64,000 bases of DNA from positions 1 to 64,000 of the forward strand of contig CALWKX010000002.1 of the NCBI GenBank assembly GCA_944381375.1, in the 5' to 3' direction. The translations under genes and the position numbers were made by a program. Of the stretch, positions 33,746 through 43,137 are shown one piece after another; position 1 is the stretch's first letter; each line of letters begins with the position of its first letter. The DNA comes from an uncultured Lachnospiraceae bacterium (lineage in GTDB: Bacteria > Bacillota > Clostridia > Eubacteriales > Anaerofustaceae). A model generated the notes under the pieces. It had not been told where the DNA came from. It did not search any database and saw only the letters and a program-made list of their open reading frames with translations.

Positions 33746-34606
33746 TCAATATTCATCCTTACATATATCTCTGTGATCTATGCATACACTATATCCTGCT
33801 TTAGACAGCCTGTCCGAAAGACTTTCCGCAATACACACTGATCTGTGCCTTCCTCCAGTGCACCCTATACCGATGATAAGCTGTTTTTTGCCTTCCTTGA
33901 TATAAAGCGGAATCAAAAACAATAACAAATCAGAAGCTTTCTCAATAAATGCATTGCTTACATCAAAGCTCATAATATATTTTTTTACTTCATCATCCAT
34001 GCCGCACAAATCACGCAAATCATCTATATAATAAGGATTTGGCAGAAATCTCACATCCAGCACAGTATCCGCGTCACGCAAAATGCCGTATTTGAAACCA
34101 AAAGACGCAATATTGATTAAGATACTTTTGGTATTAGGTTCTTCGCTGAAAAGCTCAATCATTTTCTGCTTGAACTGCGATTCTTTTATGTCAGAAGTAT
34201 CTATTATATAATCCGCCGCAGCCTTAAGTGAAGACAATTTTTCACGTTCACGGTTTATTGTCTGCTCTATTCTGTCATTGTCAAACATAAGATGACGGCG
34301 TTTTGATTCTTTATAGCGCGCTATAAGCACGTCTGTCCTGGCGTCTATAAACAGTATCTTAAAATCCGTATTTTCTCTCAAATATTCTACAGCCGGCTTT
34401 ATATCCGCAAAATAGTTGTCGACGCGCACATCTATAACAAGCGCTATATTCTCCGCGCCTGCTTGCGAATGTTTGGCAAGTTCAACAAAATTTTTAATAA
34501 GGACAGGAGGAAGATTATCTATGCAATAATAACCCATATCCTGGAAAACGCGCAGCGCTATGCTTTTGCCTGAAGCGAGCATTCCTGTCACTAAAACAGC
34601 TTTCAT
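33746..34606 (-). CDS. rapZ: RapZ/YvcJ nucleotide-binding protein
   Basis: A 286-residue P-loop protein: RNase adaptor for GlmZ in E. coli, and the YvcJ nucleotide-hydrolysing protein in Bacillus. The Walker A is GMLASGKS at 8-15. FIDARTDVLIARYKESKRRHL in the middle and the C-terminal GIGCTGGRHRSVCIAE block (UDP-GlcNAc-binding domain of RapZ) are clear. It lies 12 bp after a 56-codon membrane-protein gene and 3 bp before yvcK. AAAGG precedes the ATG. The role in this organism is inferred to concern amino-sugar/cell-wall control, as yvcK is its partner. Confidence 0.94.
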   Translation of the reverse strand: MKAVLVTGMLASGKSIALRVFQDMGYYCIDNLPPVLIKNFVELAKHSQAGAENIALVIDVRVDNYFADIKPAVEYLRENTDFKILFIDARTDVLIARYKESKRRHLMFDNDRIEQTINREREKLSSLKAAADYIIDTSDIKESQFKQKMIELFSEEPNTKSILINIASFGFKYGILRDADTVLDVRFLPNPYYIDDLRDLCGMDDEVKKYIMSFDVSNAFIEKASDLLLFLIPLYIKEGKKQLIIGIGCTGGRHRSVCIAESLSDRLSKAGYSVCIDHRDICKDEY

Positions 34607-34618
34607 ACTACACCTTTT

Positions 34619-34789
34619 TTATGATTTATCTTTTTCATTTTTTTTGTCTTTGGCAATTACTCCTGTAAAAGAAATAACAAGCCCCGCGAAAGATATTGCC
34701 AAACCTACAGAAACACTGCTTCCGCTTGAAGATAATATCATGGCAATACCAAATAAAATAATGGCGATACCGAACAAAATAGTCTTCAT
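34619..34789 (-). CDS. Small two-helix membrane protein, 56 residues
   Basis: Not recognised. It reads MKTILFGIAIILFGIAMILSS at the N-terminus (shown here as two overlapping parts in sense: an ILFGIA repeat), then SGSSVSVG, a second hydrophobic segment AISFAGLVISFTGVIA, and a charged tail KDKKNEKDKS. Two membrane helices with a short polar turn are predicted, tail in the cytoplasm. AGGAG lies 9 nt before the ATG, the frame is uninterrupted, and the gene heads the rapZ operon by 12 bp, so I regard it as genuine. It may be a small regulatory or stability partner in the membrane (inference). Confidence 0.75.
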   Translation of the reverse strand: MKTILFGIAIILFGIAMILSSSGSSVSVGLAISFAGLVISFTGVIAKDKKNEKDKS

Positions 34790-34948
34790 ACCCGGCTACT
34801 CCTATTTTTCTATAAAGTATAACACATTTTCGATAAAAGAAAAACGTCAGAATAAACTCCTACGCATTGCGAATAATTTATATACAAATAACAATTAATG
34901 TATAAATTACATTAAGAAAGACAAAATACATTCGGAGGTAACAAAAAA

Positions 34949-35419
34949 ATGAAACTCACTCAAAAAGAAACAAATATTCTTAACGATTTAAAAGCTCAGG
35001 AACAGCTTTGCGTTGAAAAATACGAAAAATATTCTTCGAATGCCGACGACGAAAGCTTAAGGCAGGTATTTACCGAGATAGGTAAAATGGAAAAGCAGCA
35101 TCTTAATACAATAAACAAAATATTAAAAGGCAGCGTGCCTAATATTAATACGGAGGGTCAGGACTCAAAACAAAAAAAGAAAAGCGGAAAAATCCAGACG
35201 AACGCCGTATCAGGACAGTACAATAAAAACGACTGCTATTTGTGTTCGGATGCGTTAGCAAGTGAAAAACATGTTTCTTCAACTTATAACACAGGAATTT
35301 TCGAATTTAAAGACCCAAAAATCAGACAGGTTCTCAACCATATTCAAAAGGAAGAACAACAACATGGAGAAAAAATTTTTGATTATATGGCTGCAACAGG
35401 AATGTACCCGACGGAGTAA
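34949..35419 (+). CDS. CotF-family spore coat protein (ferritin-like helical bundle)
   Basis: A 156-residue helical protein of the CotF/ferritin-like coat group. Two halves each carry a paired-helix pattern (EQLCVEKYEKYSSNADD with EIGKMEKQHLNTINKIL; DALASEKHVSSTYNTG with HIQKEEQQHGEKIFDYM). A conserved acidic-histidine pattern (EKQH, EEQQHGE) resembles ferritin-like folds, and MGMYPT-like TGMYPTE ends the protein as in other coat homologues. CotF proteins coat the spore surface. GGAGG precedes the ATG. Probably expressed in sporulation, although no sigma-E/K promoter was identified. Confidence 0.82.
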   Translation: MKLTQKETNILNDLKAQEQLCVEKYEKYSSNADDESLRQVFTEIGKMEKQHLNTINKILKGSVPNINTEGQDSKQKKKSGKIQTNAVSGQYNKNDCYLCSDALASEKHVSSTYNTGIFEFKDPKIRQVLNHIQKEEQQHGEKIFDYMAATGMYPTE

Positions 35420-35450
35420 CCGCCGGGTATTTTACAAGAATTAAAGAGTA

Positions 35451-35473
35451 AAAAAACCGCTTTATTAAGCGGT
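35451..35473 (-). terminator. Terminator of tRNA-Leu(CAG)
   Basis: ACCGCTT (35456-35462) and AAGCGGT (35467-35473) form the stem; the A-run at 35451-35455 and just before it gives the U-tail on the minus strand. Confidence 0.7.
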
Positions 35474-35483
35474 GTACAAATCA

Positions 35484-35571
<88 letters not shown>

Positions 35572-35674
35572 ATACAACAAAAGCATTATACTATAATGCA
35601 AATAAAATTAGAAGTAAAAAATAAAAATTATTTGCTATTTGCTTCATATATATATAAATATAGGAGGTTTTTAT

Positions 35675-36763
35675 ATGCTGCATATAGTAAGAAAAAATGA
35701 ATCAATAACAGATATTGCGAGAATATACAAAGCGACTGCAGAATCTATATCAAATGCAAACAATTTAGATGAAGGCGCGCAACTGTATGAAAATTCAAGC
35801 ATATGGGTTCCGAAAGATAAATATGTTCGATTTACGCAATCGGCCATTACAACTGAAATTGAAAATGATTATCCATTTGCTAATACATGTATAAAAGAAA
35901 ATACTCGAATCGAAGATGATTATATGCCTCTGAATATAAATACAGAAGCTATTTTTAAAATAACGCGTGATGACGCGCCGTTTGTTACTGTAGATCTTTA
36001 TGCCAGGGAATTATCAGCAGTATATCTGAATGTATATGACGTCAATGAAAAAGAGCTCAATCTTCCGAACGATTACCCTGCTATAAATGCGTGCGAAATA
36101 AATGATGTCAAGCCAGGATTTGTTATTGATAATGCAGATACATATTTAGATGAATATATACTTCAGCAGCTTTTGTATGATCTATCGTTTAAAAGCTACA
36201 AAAAAGCTCTCCTAATCATAAACAATGAAAACGAAACGCACAAAGCGCTGGCGCTTAAAAAAGCTCTGGGAAACGAAGGATATCCCATAAGCATCGCTGC
36301 GCCGGCTAATGTGCTGACGGACACTGAGTTTAAAGGTTTCGATACAGTATACTATAAAACAGAAGATAATATTTTTGACTTCGAAGGTTTTAAAGAGAAT
36401 ATAGACAAACTCATGTCCCGTTATGATATTTTAGGCGTTCTTTATGAACCCAAAGGAGCTGATATTGATAAATCAAACCAAAAGATAAAAATTCTGAAAA
36501 ATGCAGATATTTATAAAGTCATTTCAGCAAACGATATTAAGAAAATCTCATTTGATGACAGATCGCAGCTTTGTTATACCGGATATGAAAGCGATGGAAT
36601 CGTTCATAATATATTATTCGAGGATCTCAGAAGTTTTTATGCAAAAGCAAATTATCTTATACAAAATAATATCAATACAATACTTTTTAATGAATTAAAC
36701 AATACAACTTTGAATTACATAGGCGTGCTAAAGCAGCTTGAATATAATCTGAATAATAAATAA
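35675..36763 (+). CDS. LysM protein with a YaaH-like, apparently inactive glycosidase domain
   Basis: A 362-residue protein. The N-terminal LysM domain (MLHIVRKNESITDIARIYKA onward, about residues 1-50) binds peptidoglycan or chitin-like glycans. The rest looks like a GH18-type barrel as in spore proteins YaaH/SleL: alternating strands and helices with a segment MSRYDILGVLYEPKG at the place of the catalytic DxxDxDxE. Only one Glu and a preceding Asp can be aligned, and the acid triad is missing, so the domain is probably non-catalytic or diverged. No signal peptide is seen, as is usual for spore-assembly proteins made in the mother cell. AGGAGG precedes the ATG at 35675; the upstream frame start at 35639 is unlikely. 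Confidence 0.75.
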   Translation: MLHIVRKNESITDIARIYKATAESISNANNLDEGAQLYENSSIWVPKDKYVRFTQSAITTEIENDYPFANTCIKENTRIEDDYMPLNINTEAIFKITRDDAPFVTVDLYARELSAVYLNVYDVNEKELNLPNDYPAINACEINDVKPGFVIDNADTYLDEYILQQLLYDLSFKSYKKALLIINNENETHKALALKKALGNEGYPISIAAPANVLTDTEFKGFDTVYYKTEDNIFDFEGFKENIDKLMSRYDILGVLYEPKGADIDKSNQKIKILKNADIYKVISANDIKKISFDDRSQLCYTGYESDGIVHNILFEDLRSFYAKANYLIQNNINTILFNELNNTTLNYIGVLKQLEYNLNNK

Positions 36764-37093
36764 AAAGCAACACGGCTCTGAAAGTAACCAGAGCTTTCAT
36801 TATTATGCAAACCATTATTAAGCGCGTAATACGTTTGCTTAAGATACAGCTTCTGTTTAAATAACATTGTCTTCGTTATAATTTCAGTAATTATTTCCGA
36901 ACTTTCTAAATTAGAACACTGATTTTCATGCAAGCGCTCTTTCATATTTGCTTAATATTATGATGATATCGGTGTAAAAAAACGAAAATATAAGAAATAT
37001 ATTTAATAAAAATTCTGAATTTTAAAAATTGATTGACATTTATACTTTACAAAATTTATAATTAATATAATAAAAAACGGAGGTGCCTCAAAT
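36764..37093. other. Intergenic region before the MmgE/PrpD gene
   Basis: A weak terminator-like hairpin (GCTCTG/CAGAGC near 36776-36796) follows the LysM gene. The rest is AT-rich with no supported ORF, and the promoter of the next gene is at its right end. Confidence 0.5.
37033..37062 (+). promoter_or_regulatory. Sigma-A-type promoter of the MmgE/PrpD gene
   Basis: TTGACA (37033-37038) and TATAAT (37057-37062), both consensus, with an 18-bp spacer, 31 bp before the ATG. Confidence 0.75.
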
Positions 37094-38470
37094 ATGGCCA
37101 ATGAAACAAAACAGATTGCACAATTTATAGCTAGACTGACCTATGATGACATACCCGAAGAAGTTATTAAACGCGCAAAAATTGTTATGCTTGATACGCT
37201 TTCATGCGCTGTCGCCGGTTATACAAAATCTAAAGAAGAGTGTGAATGGGCGATCAAAATAGCGAAAGAATGGGGAGGCAATGAAGAAGCGAGCATTTGG
37301 TGCGACGGATTTAAAGCATCCGCAATGGCGGCCGCTTTCGCTAATGCTACGATGGTACATACTGTAGACTTTGACGACACTCATATCGACTCCATTTCAC
37401 ATTTCGGAGCAGGACTCTTGGCTACGGTATTAGCTCTTGCAGAAAAAACAAAAGCGAACGGAAAAGAAATGATAACAGCTTTTATAGCAGGTTTCGAAGC
37501 CGCTGCCCGCACAGGCAACAGCGTAAATAAAGGGGCTGTTCATCATCATTACAAATATTGGCATCCGACAGCTACCTGCGGTACTATAGGCTGCGCCGCC
37601 GCTGCTGCAAAAATGTATAAGCTGAATGAACTCGAAACAGAATATGCTTTGGGCCTCGGAATAGATCAGGCGTCAGGTTTAAGATACTGTGTGGATAAAG
37701 GAGATTACTCCAAAAGTCTTCATCTCGGATGGGCTGCTATGCGCGGAATAATGTCGGCGCAGATAATCAGCATAGGAGCTAACGGACCTTTAGGCTTATT
37801 GGAATATCCTACAGGTTTCTGCAATGCTACTTGCAGCGAACCGCATATTGAATACATAACCGAAGGTTTAGGCGAAAAATACGAAATTATGCGCGATGCT
37901 TTGAAAATGTATCCGACAATACACGGAAGTCATTCTTCAATAGAAGCAACTACTATAGTAGTTACAAAGAATGATATAAAACCTGAAGATATCGAGGAAA
38001 TATTCGTCCAGATATCGCCTCTTGCAAAAGGACAGGGAGTTAACTATGCTCCGGCAAGCGTATTAGCCGCACGTTTGAGCCTACCTTTCTCCATGGCATT
38101 AGCTGCAAAGAACAGAAAAGTGGAGCTAAACGATTTTACCGAAGATCTTTTAACAGATAAAGACCATCTGGAATTCATGAAAAAAGTCAAGGTAGAGCCA
38201 GAACCCGAATTTAATATCAAATACCCTGACAGCGGATTTACAGGAAAGGTCACGGTAACAACAAAGGACGGAAAGAAATACAGCGAGATGGTCATATATC
38301 CAAAAGCACATCCGGAAAGATTTGCAACTGATGAAGAATTTAAAGAGAAATACGATTCGCTTGCGCGCATCACTTGGGATGATAAGAAAGCTGAAAAAGT
38401 ATATGATTTATTCATGAATCTCGAAAACAACAATATAGGAGATATAATTCCGCTTCTGGCAAGTTGTTAG
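37094..38470 (+). CDS. MmgE/PrpD-family protein
   Basis: A 458-residue two-domain protein of the MmgE/PrpD superfamily, which includes 2-methylcitrate dehydratase, cis-aconitate decarboxylase and iminodisuccinate epimerase. Visible: LDTLSCAVAGY at the start, the helical core around FANATMVHTVDFDDTHIDS with the conserved DD-H, and the YKYWHPTATCGTIGCAAAA stretch typical of the family. No propionate (prpBC) genes are near, so the substrate is open. GGAGGTG precedes the ATG and a near-consensus promoter drives it as a single gene. Confidence 0.87.
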   Translation: MANETKQIAQFIARLTYDDIPEEVIKRAKIVMLDTLSCAVAGYTKSKEECEWAIKIAKEWGGNEEASIWCDGFKASAMAAAFANATMVHTVDFDDTHIDSISHFGAGLLATVLALAEKTKANGKEMITAFIAGFEAAARTGNSVNKGAVHHHYKYWHPTATCGTIGCAAAAAKMYKLNELETEYALGLGIDQASGLRYCVDKGDYSKSLHLGWAAMRGIMSAQIISIGANGPLGLLEYPTGFCNATCSEPHIEYITEGLGEKYEIMRDALKMYPTIHGSHSSIEATTIVVTKNDIKPEDIEEIFVQISPLAKGQGVNYAPASVLAARLSLPFSMALAAKNRKVELNDFTEDLLTDKDHLEFMKKVKVEPEPEFNIKYPDSGFTGKVTVTTKDGKKYSEMVIYPKAHPERFATDEEFKEKYDSLARITWDDKKAEKVYDLFMNLENNNIGDIIPLLASC

Positions 38471-38476
38471 TTTAAT

Positions 38477-38508
38477 AAAAAGGCTGAGTATATGTACTCA
38501 GCCTTTTT
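38477..38508. terminator. Bidirectional terminator between MmgE/PrpD and XRE genes
   Basis: A 14-bp perfect stem, AAAAAGGCTGAGTA (38477-38490) with TACTCAGCCTTTTT (38495-38508). Its right end touches the stop codon of the XRE gene. Confidence 0.85.
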
Positions 38509-38843
38509 CAGTTATTATTTTGCTTAAAAATAAGAGTTTCTGCTATCTGCTTCATCTTAAGTAAATTTTCTTCAGAAAGTTTCTTTAATAAACTGACGAC
38601 ATCAAGATAAACATCGGCATTGTGTGCTATATGTTTGATTTCAGTCTTTTTAGGTATGTTTTTATATGTAAAATAATCGACGCTTACACCAAAATAATCC
38701 GCCAGTTTTTTAATTGTTGTATACTTTGGCTTAATATCGCCGCGTTCATATGCATTGATATTTCTAACATTAATACCTATAATATCACTCAACTCTTTAA
38801 CTGAAAGATTATTTTCCCTTCTTAACTGTTTAAGTCTTATCAT
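38508..38843 (-). CDS. XRE-family helix-turn-helix regulator
   Basis: A 111-residue DNA-binding protein. The N-terminal XRE domain (about residues 2-58) reads LKQLRRENNLSVKELSDIIG then INVRNINAYERGD, the recognition helix region, and ends with LADYFGVSVDYF. A helical C-terminal tail (about 60-110) may dimerise or bind an effector. The ATG at 38843 has AAAGG 9 nt upstream; ATG at 38849 is closer than usual. Convergent with the MmgE/PrpD gene. Target unknown; autoregulation is likely. Confidence 0.85.
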   Translation of the reverse strand: MIRLKQLRRENNLSVKELSDIIGINVRNINAYERGDIKPKYTTIKKLADYFGVSVDYFTYKNIPKKTEIKHIAHNADVYLDVVSLLKKLSEENLLKMKQIAETLIFKQNNN

Positions 38844-39092
38844 AGTCATTATCCTTTATATGCGTTTTTATCCAATTGTACGGCAAAAATAAATACCCTG
38901 CGAATTATTGAATAATTTTTGATTTTATTAATCATTATGTAATATTAAAGCCAAATTTGTCTATGATATGGTTTTGTTATATTCACGCACATTTTCATTA
39001 ATATAAAAATTATCATCTATGGTAATGATAATTCGTTATCCAATCAACCACCCTCAAGCCAAAACCTCTTGCAGGTATAGTTGCGTAAAAAT

Positions 39093-39122
39093 AAAAGCAT
39101 GTTCATTATGAACATGCTTTTT
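39093..39122 (-). terminator. Terminator of pckG
   Basis: AAAAGCATGTTCA (39093-39105) and TGAACATGCTTTT (39109-39121) form a 13-bp perfect stem. The AT-rich outer pairs and A-rich flank at 39088-39096 give a short U-tail on the minus strand. Confidence 0.65.
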
Positions 39123-39125
39123 CAA

Positions 39126-40892
39126 CTATTTATTAAGATTTGCTTCCAGTTTATCTAATTCGTCATAAAGTTCTTTTGGTAATTTATCACCGAATTTAGC
39201 ATAAAACTCTTTTATACCTGCAACTTCATCTTTCCACAAATCAACATCTACATTCAAAAGATCTTCCAGTGTCTGACGTGAAATATCAAGTCCTTCGGTA
39301 TTTATATCTTCAGGAGCCGGCTCGTATCCTATCGGCGTTTCTACCGCATGACCCTTGCCCGCCGCGCGGTCTAATATCCACATTATAACGCGCATGTTGT
39401 CTCCAAATCCAGGCCATATGAAGTTTCCATCATCATCAACTCTAAACCAATTGACATTGAATATTTTCGGCGCTTTTTCACCGAGATCATCGCCCATCTC
39501 AAGCCAATGCTTAAAATAATCACCCATATGATATCCGCAGAAAGGAAGCATTGCCATCGGATCTCTGCGCACAACTCCAACTGCGCCTGTTGTTGCAGCA
39601 GTTGTTTCAGACGCCATAGTAGAACCGATAAATACACCATGCTGCCAATCTCTCGCCTGATAAACCAATGGAGCGGTTTTCGCGCGACGTCCGCCGAAAA
39701 TTATAGCGTCAATAGGAACACCTTCCGGCGAATTAAACTCTGGAGAAAGAACAGGGCAATTCTCCGCAGGAGCAGTGAAGCGTGAATTTGGATGAGCGCC
39801 TTTCACATCTTCCCTGCCGTTCCATATATTGCCTTTCCAGTCAATAGAATTTTTCGGAGGATTCTTATCAAGCGATTCCCACCATACCGTATTATCATCA
39901 CAATTCAATACCACATTAGTAAATATGGTATTTTTTTGTGTCGTCGCAAGAGCATTGGGATTGGATTTTGCATTCGTTCCGGGAGCGACTCCGAAGAAGC
40001 CTTTTTCAGCATTTATTGCATACAATCTGCCGTCCGGTCCTTTTCTCATCCATGCTATATCATCTCCGACACACCAAGCTTTATAACCGTCTTTTTCATA
40101 GACTTTCGGAGGAATAAGCATTGCAAGATTGGTTTTTCCGCATGCTGAAGGGAAAGCGGCAGCAACGTATCTGACCTCCCCCTTCGGATTTTCTATGCCT
40201 AATATTAGCATATGCTCAGCCATCCAGCCCTCATTCTTACCCTGATAAGAAGCAATTCTTAAAGCAAAGCATTTTTTCCCCATTAAAGCGTTTCCGCCAT
40301 AACCTGAATTTATCGACCAAATTGCATTGTCTTCCGGGAAATGGCATATATATCTATTATCAGGATCAAGATTCGCTTTTGAATGCATACACCGCACCCA
40401 ATCGTTTGATTCCCCAAGCTGTTCGAGCGCACAATCTCCAGCGCGAGTCATTATAAGCATTGACAACGTAACGTAAATAGAATCAGTTACTTCTATTCCT
40501 ACTTTTGAGTAAGGAGAACCAATCGGTCCCATTATGTACGGAATAACATACATAGTACGACCCTGCATACAACCATCAAATAATTTTTTCAGTGTTGGAT
40601 AAGCTACCTTGGGATCAAACCAATTGTTAGTAGGACCTGCATCCTCCTCTTTACGACAGCATATGAAAGTACGATCCTCAACGCGCGCTACATCATCAGG
40701 ATCAGAACGATGAAGAAAACAACCAGGAAGCTTTTCCTCATTAAGTTTTATTAATTCGCCTGTCGCCATAGCTTCTTTGCGGAGCATTTCAGCCTGTTCA
40801 TTGCTGCCGTCAATCCACATAACTTTATCGGGCCGACAAAGTTCAACTGCTTCATCAACCCATTCAAGAACTGTTTTATTGCATATATCCAT
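39126..40892 (-). CDS. pckG: Phosphoenolpyruvate carboxykinase (GTP)
   Basis: Interconverts oxaloacetate and PEP with GTP/GDP, either for gluconeogenesis or, in anaerobes, for CO2 fixation with GTP formation. 588 residues, normal for the GTP family. The kinase P-loop FPSACGKTNLAML, with the active-site Cys unique to GTP-type enzymes, GDDIAWM (metal site), NPNALATTQKNTIFTNV and the C-terminal VNWFRVDDDGNFIWPGFGDN are present. AGGAGG precedes the ATG. Many Firmicutes use the ATP-type enzyme, so the GTP form is a lineage clue. Confidence 0.96.
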   Translation of the reverse strand: MDICNKTVLEWVDEAVELCRPDKVMWIDGSNEQAEMLRKEAMATGELIKLNEEKLPGCFLHRSDPDDVARVEDRTFICCRKEEDAGPTNNWFDPKVAYPTLKKLFDGCMQGRTMYVIPYIMGPIGSPYSKVGIEVTDSIYVTLSMLIMTRAGDCALEQLGESNDWVRCMHSKANLDPDNRYICHFPEDNAIWSINSGYGGNALMGKKCFALRIASYQGKNEGWMAEHMLILGIENPKGEVRYVAAAFPSACGKTNLAMLIPPKVYEKDGYKAWCVGDDIAWMRKGPDGRLYAINAEKGFFGVAPGTNAKSNPNALATTQKNTIFTNVVLNCDDNTVWWESLDKNPPKNSIDWKGNIWNGREDVKGAHPNSRFTAPAENCPVLSPEFNSPEGVPIDAIIFGGRRAKTAPLVYQARDWQHGVFIGSTMASETTAATTGAVGVVRRDPMAMLPFCGYHMGDYFKHWLEMGDDLGEKAPKIFNVNWFRVDDDGNFIWPGFGDNMRVIMWILDRAAGKGHAVETPIGYEPAPEDINTEGLDISRQTLEDLLNVDVDLWKDEVAGIKEFYAKFGDKLPKELYDELDKLEANLNK

Positions 40893-41092
40893 ATAAAGTT
40901 AAGCCTCCTATATTATATAAACTGCTATTTGAATTATACATAATAATATCCGTTTCACAAGATAAACAAACTATATTTTTTTCTCCATATTGTTTTATAT
41001 TATTTTTTTTGGTTTTTTTCGAAAAATATGAATAAAAATTTAGTATAAACAATCCCGATGTATTTAATCAAAACACAACTGATACAACTGCT

Positions 41093-42334
41093 TTAATAAT
41101 TTATCGGGTATTTTTCAACAAGATCACTGACTATACGCCTCACTTTATTTTCGTTTGCATCAATATCATCAATCATCATATTTATACAATCAGCGATAAT
41201 ATACATATCTTCTTCCGTCATACCGCGGCTTGTTATCGTAGGAGTACCCAGCCTTATTCCGCTGGTAACAGATGCTTTTTGATCATCATTGGGAACGGCA
41301 TTTTTGTTGCATGTAATATTAGCACGCTCTAATATGTGTTCGGCGTCTTTCCCTGTGATTCCCTTGTTTCGCAAATCTACCAAAACAAGATGATTGTCCG
41401 TACCTCCTGACACGACATTAAAACCTTTTTCAATCAGCGCCTTAGCCAAAGCTTTAGCATTTTTCACAATTTGTTCCTGATACTTCTTAAAATCAGCGCT
41501 GAGAGCTTCTTTCAAGCAAATAGCTTTTGCAGCGATAACATGCATTAAGGGACCGCCCTGTATTCCAGGGAAAATCGCTTTATCGAAATTGATCTTCTGA
41601 TCGAATTCGTTGCTGGACATAATCATACCGCCTCTGGGGCCTCTTAATGTTTTATGTGTAGTGGTAGTAGTTACATGGGCATACGGAATAGGACTCATAT
41701 GTTGACCAGCGGCAACCAAACCTGCGATATGAGCGATATCAGCCATCAGATACGCTCCGGTCATATCTGCTATCTGACGGAATCTTTTAAAGTCTATTTC
41801 TCTAGGATAAGCGCTGGCTCCCGCTATAATCAGCTTCGGGCGCACACGACATACTAACTGTTCAACTTCATCATAGTCAATTCTTCCGTCCTCGCCAAGC
41901 CCATATGAAGATACTTTATAATATTTCCCAGTTAAGTTGACAGGTGAACCGTGGCTTAAATGCCCTCCGTTAGCCAAACTCATACCGACAATAGGTTCTC
42001 CCGGCTTTAGAACGGCAAAAAATGTAGCCATATTCGCTTGCACACCGGAATGCGGCTGGACGTTTACATATTCGCACCCGAACACTTCCTTGGCTCTTTG
42101 TATTGCCAGATTTTCAGCAATATCCACATATTCGCATCCGCCATAATAACGCTTGCCAGGATATCCTTCAGCATATTTATTAGTCAAAGGGCTTCCCATT
42201 GCAGCCATTACAGCTCTGCTCACAAGATTTTCCGAAGCGATCAACTCAATATTATCCTTTTGCCGCTGTATTTCCATACTGATTGCAGAGGCAATCTGAG
42301 GATCAGCATTTGCGATTTCTTCAAATGAATACAT
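41093..42334 (-). CDS. glyA: Serine hydroxymethyltransferase
   Basis: A PLP enzyme converting serine and tetrahydrofolate to glycine and methylene-tetrahydrofolate. 413 residues. N-terminal [37 protein letters not shown], and the PLP loop [14 protein letters not shown] with K228 as the Schiff-base lysine are all typical. An AAAGGA site lies 11 nt before the ATG, slightly long. Single gene with no visible purine or T-box leader. Confidence 0.97.
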   Translation of the reverse strand: MYSFEEIANADPQIASAISMEIQRQKDNIELIASENLVSRAVMAAMGSPLTNKYAEGYPGKRYYGGCEYVDIAENLAIQRAKEVFGCEYVNVQPHSGVQANMATFFAVLKPGEPIVGMSLANGGHLSHGSPVNLTGKYYKVSSYGLGEDGRIDYDEVEQLVCRVRPKLIIAGASAYPREIDFKRFRQIADMTGAYLMADIAHIAGLVAAGQHMSPIPYAHVTTTTTHKTLRGPRGGMIMSSNEFDQKINFDKAIFPGIQGGPLMHVIAAKAICLKEALSADFKKYQEQIVKNAKALAKALIEKGFNVVSGGTDNHLVLVDLRNKGITGKDAEHILERANITCNKNAVPNDDQKASVTSGIRLGTPTITSRGMTEEDMYIIADCINMMIDDIDANENKVRRIVSDLVEKYPINY

Positions 42335-42575
42335 TCGTCATTTATTCCTTTCGCATATTGTCAAGATTATATAAAAAATGCTTATAAATGTGAATATTAT
42401 ATCATAATCTGCAAGAATAAAAACAGTTTTTTTTATTTACTGCTGAATTTGAAAAATACGAAAACACAGTTTTATTTTATAAAATTAATGCAATATAAGC
42501 GCCGCCGCTCAGACAAAAAACAACGCTCTTTGCAGCCGTTTATGTGGTCCTTAATTTTATTTTTATAAATATAAT

Positions 42576-42597
42576 AAAAAAACCGCACAAAAAGCGG
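42576..42597 (-). terminator. Terminator of tRNA-Thr
   Basis: CCGC (42583-42586) and GCGG (42594-42597) form a short stem followed by a seven-U tail on the minus strand. Confidence 0.6.
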
Positions 42598-42611
42598 ATT
42601 AATTTAAAAAA

Positions 42612-42687
42612 TGGAGCTGATAATAGGACTTGAACCTACAACCTGCTGATTACAAATCAGCTGCTCTACCGATTGAGCTATATCAGC
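42612..42687 (-). tRNA. tRNA-Thr (anticodon TGT)
   Basis: 76 nt with encoded CCA. Acceptor GCTGATA/TATCAGC with discriminator T (U73), anticodon loop TTTGTAA with TGT. Confidence 0.95.
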
Positions 42688-42750
42688 AACGACAGTATTA
42701 TATAATAAACATATCAAAAAAGCAAGATTAATTTTTCCGCAAGCAGCGAT

Positions 42751-42782
42751 AAAAAAAACGACCCGATTGGGTCTGTTTTTTT
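42751..42782 (-). terminator. Terminator of the zinc-ribbon gene
   Basis: GACCC (42760-42764) and GGGTC (42769-42773) form a short stem with A-run 42751-42758 on one side and a T-run on the other; it overlaps the gene's stop. Confidence 0.65.
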
Positions 42783-42951
42783 ATTTTTCTGCAGCAGAAG
42801 TCTTAACTACCGTAGGTATGCCTTTTTCATTTAAACTCATTACTTTATACTTATTATTTGATATAAAAATCTCTGAATAACAATTGCTGCAAAAATATTT
42901 GCGTCTTCCGATTTTACCTAAAAATTTATAACCACATTGCGGACATTCCAT
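42781..42951 (-). CDS. Small zinc-ribbon protein, 56 residues
   Basis: Four cysteines in two CxxC pairs (CPQCG at residues 3-7 and CSNCY about 17 residues later) form a zinc ribbon; the C-terminal half is a small beta-rich tail ending KTSAAEK. Predicted cytoplasmic, perhaps nucleic-acid- or protein-binding. AGGAG lies 8 nt before the ATG at 42951 (MECPQC), so the longer reading from 42984 is rejected. Not recognised beyond the fold. Confidence 0.75.
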   Translation of the reverse strand: MECPQCGYKFLGKIGRRKYFCSNCYSEIFISNNKYKVMSLNEKGIPTVVKTSAAEK

Positions 42952-43137
42952 AATATCATCTCCTATATCATTATAATTATACATAAAAAATCGTATTTGT
43001 AAAGCTTTTTACGGTTTATAGCTTATATCAAACTTATAACTTATGTATATCTTTATACCCCTTTGAGTACTAATTAAACACCTTATCCCTTTAAAAAACC
43101 TTAAAAATAGAATATAATATCAAAAAAGGAGAAAAAA

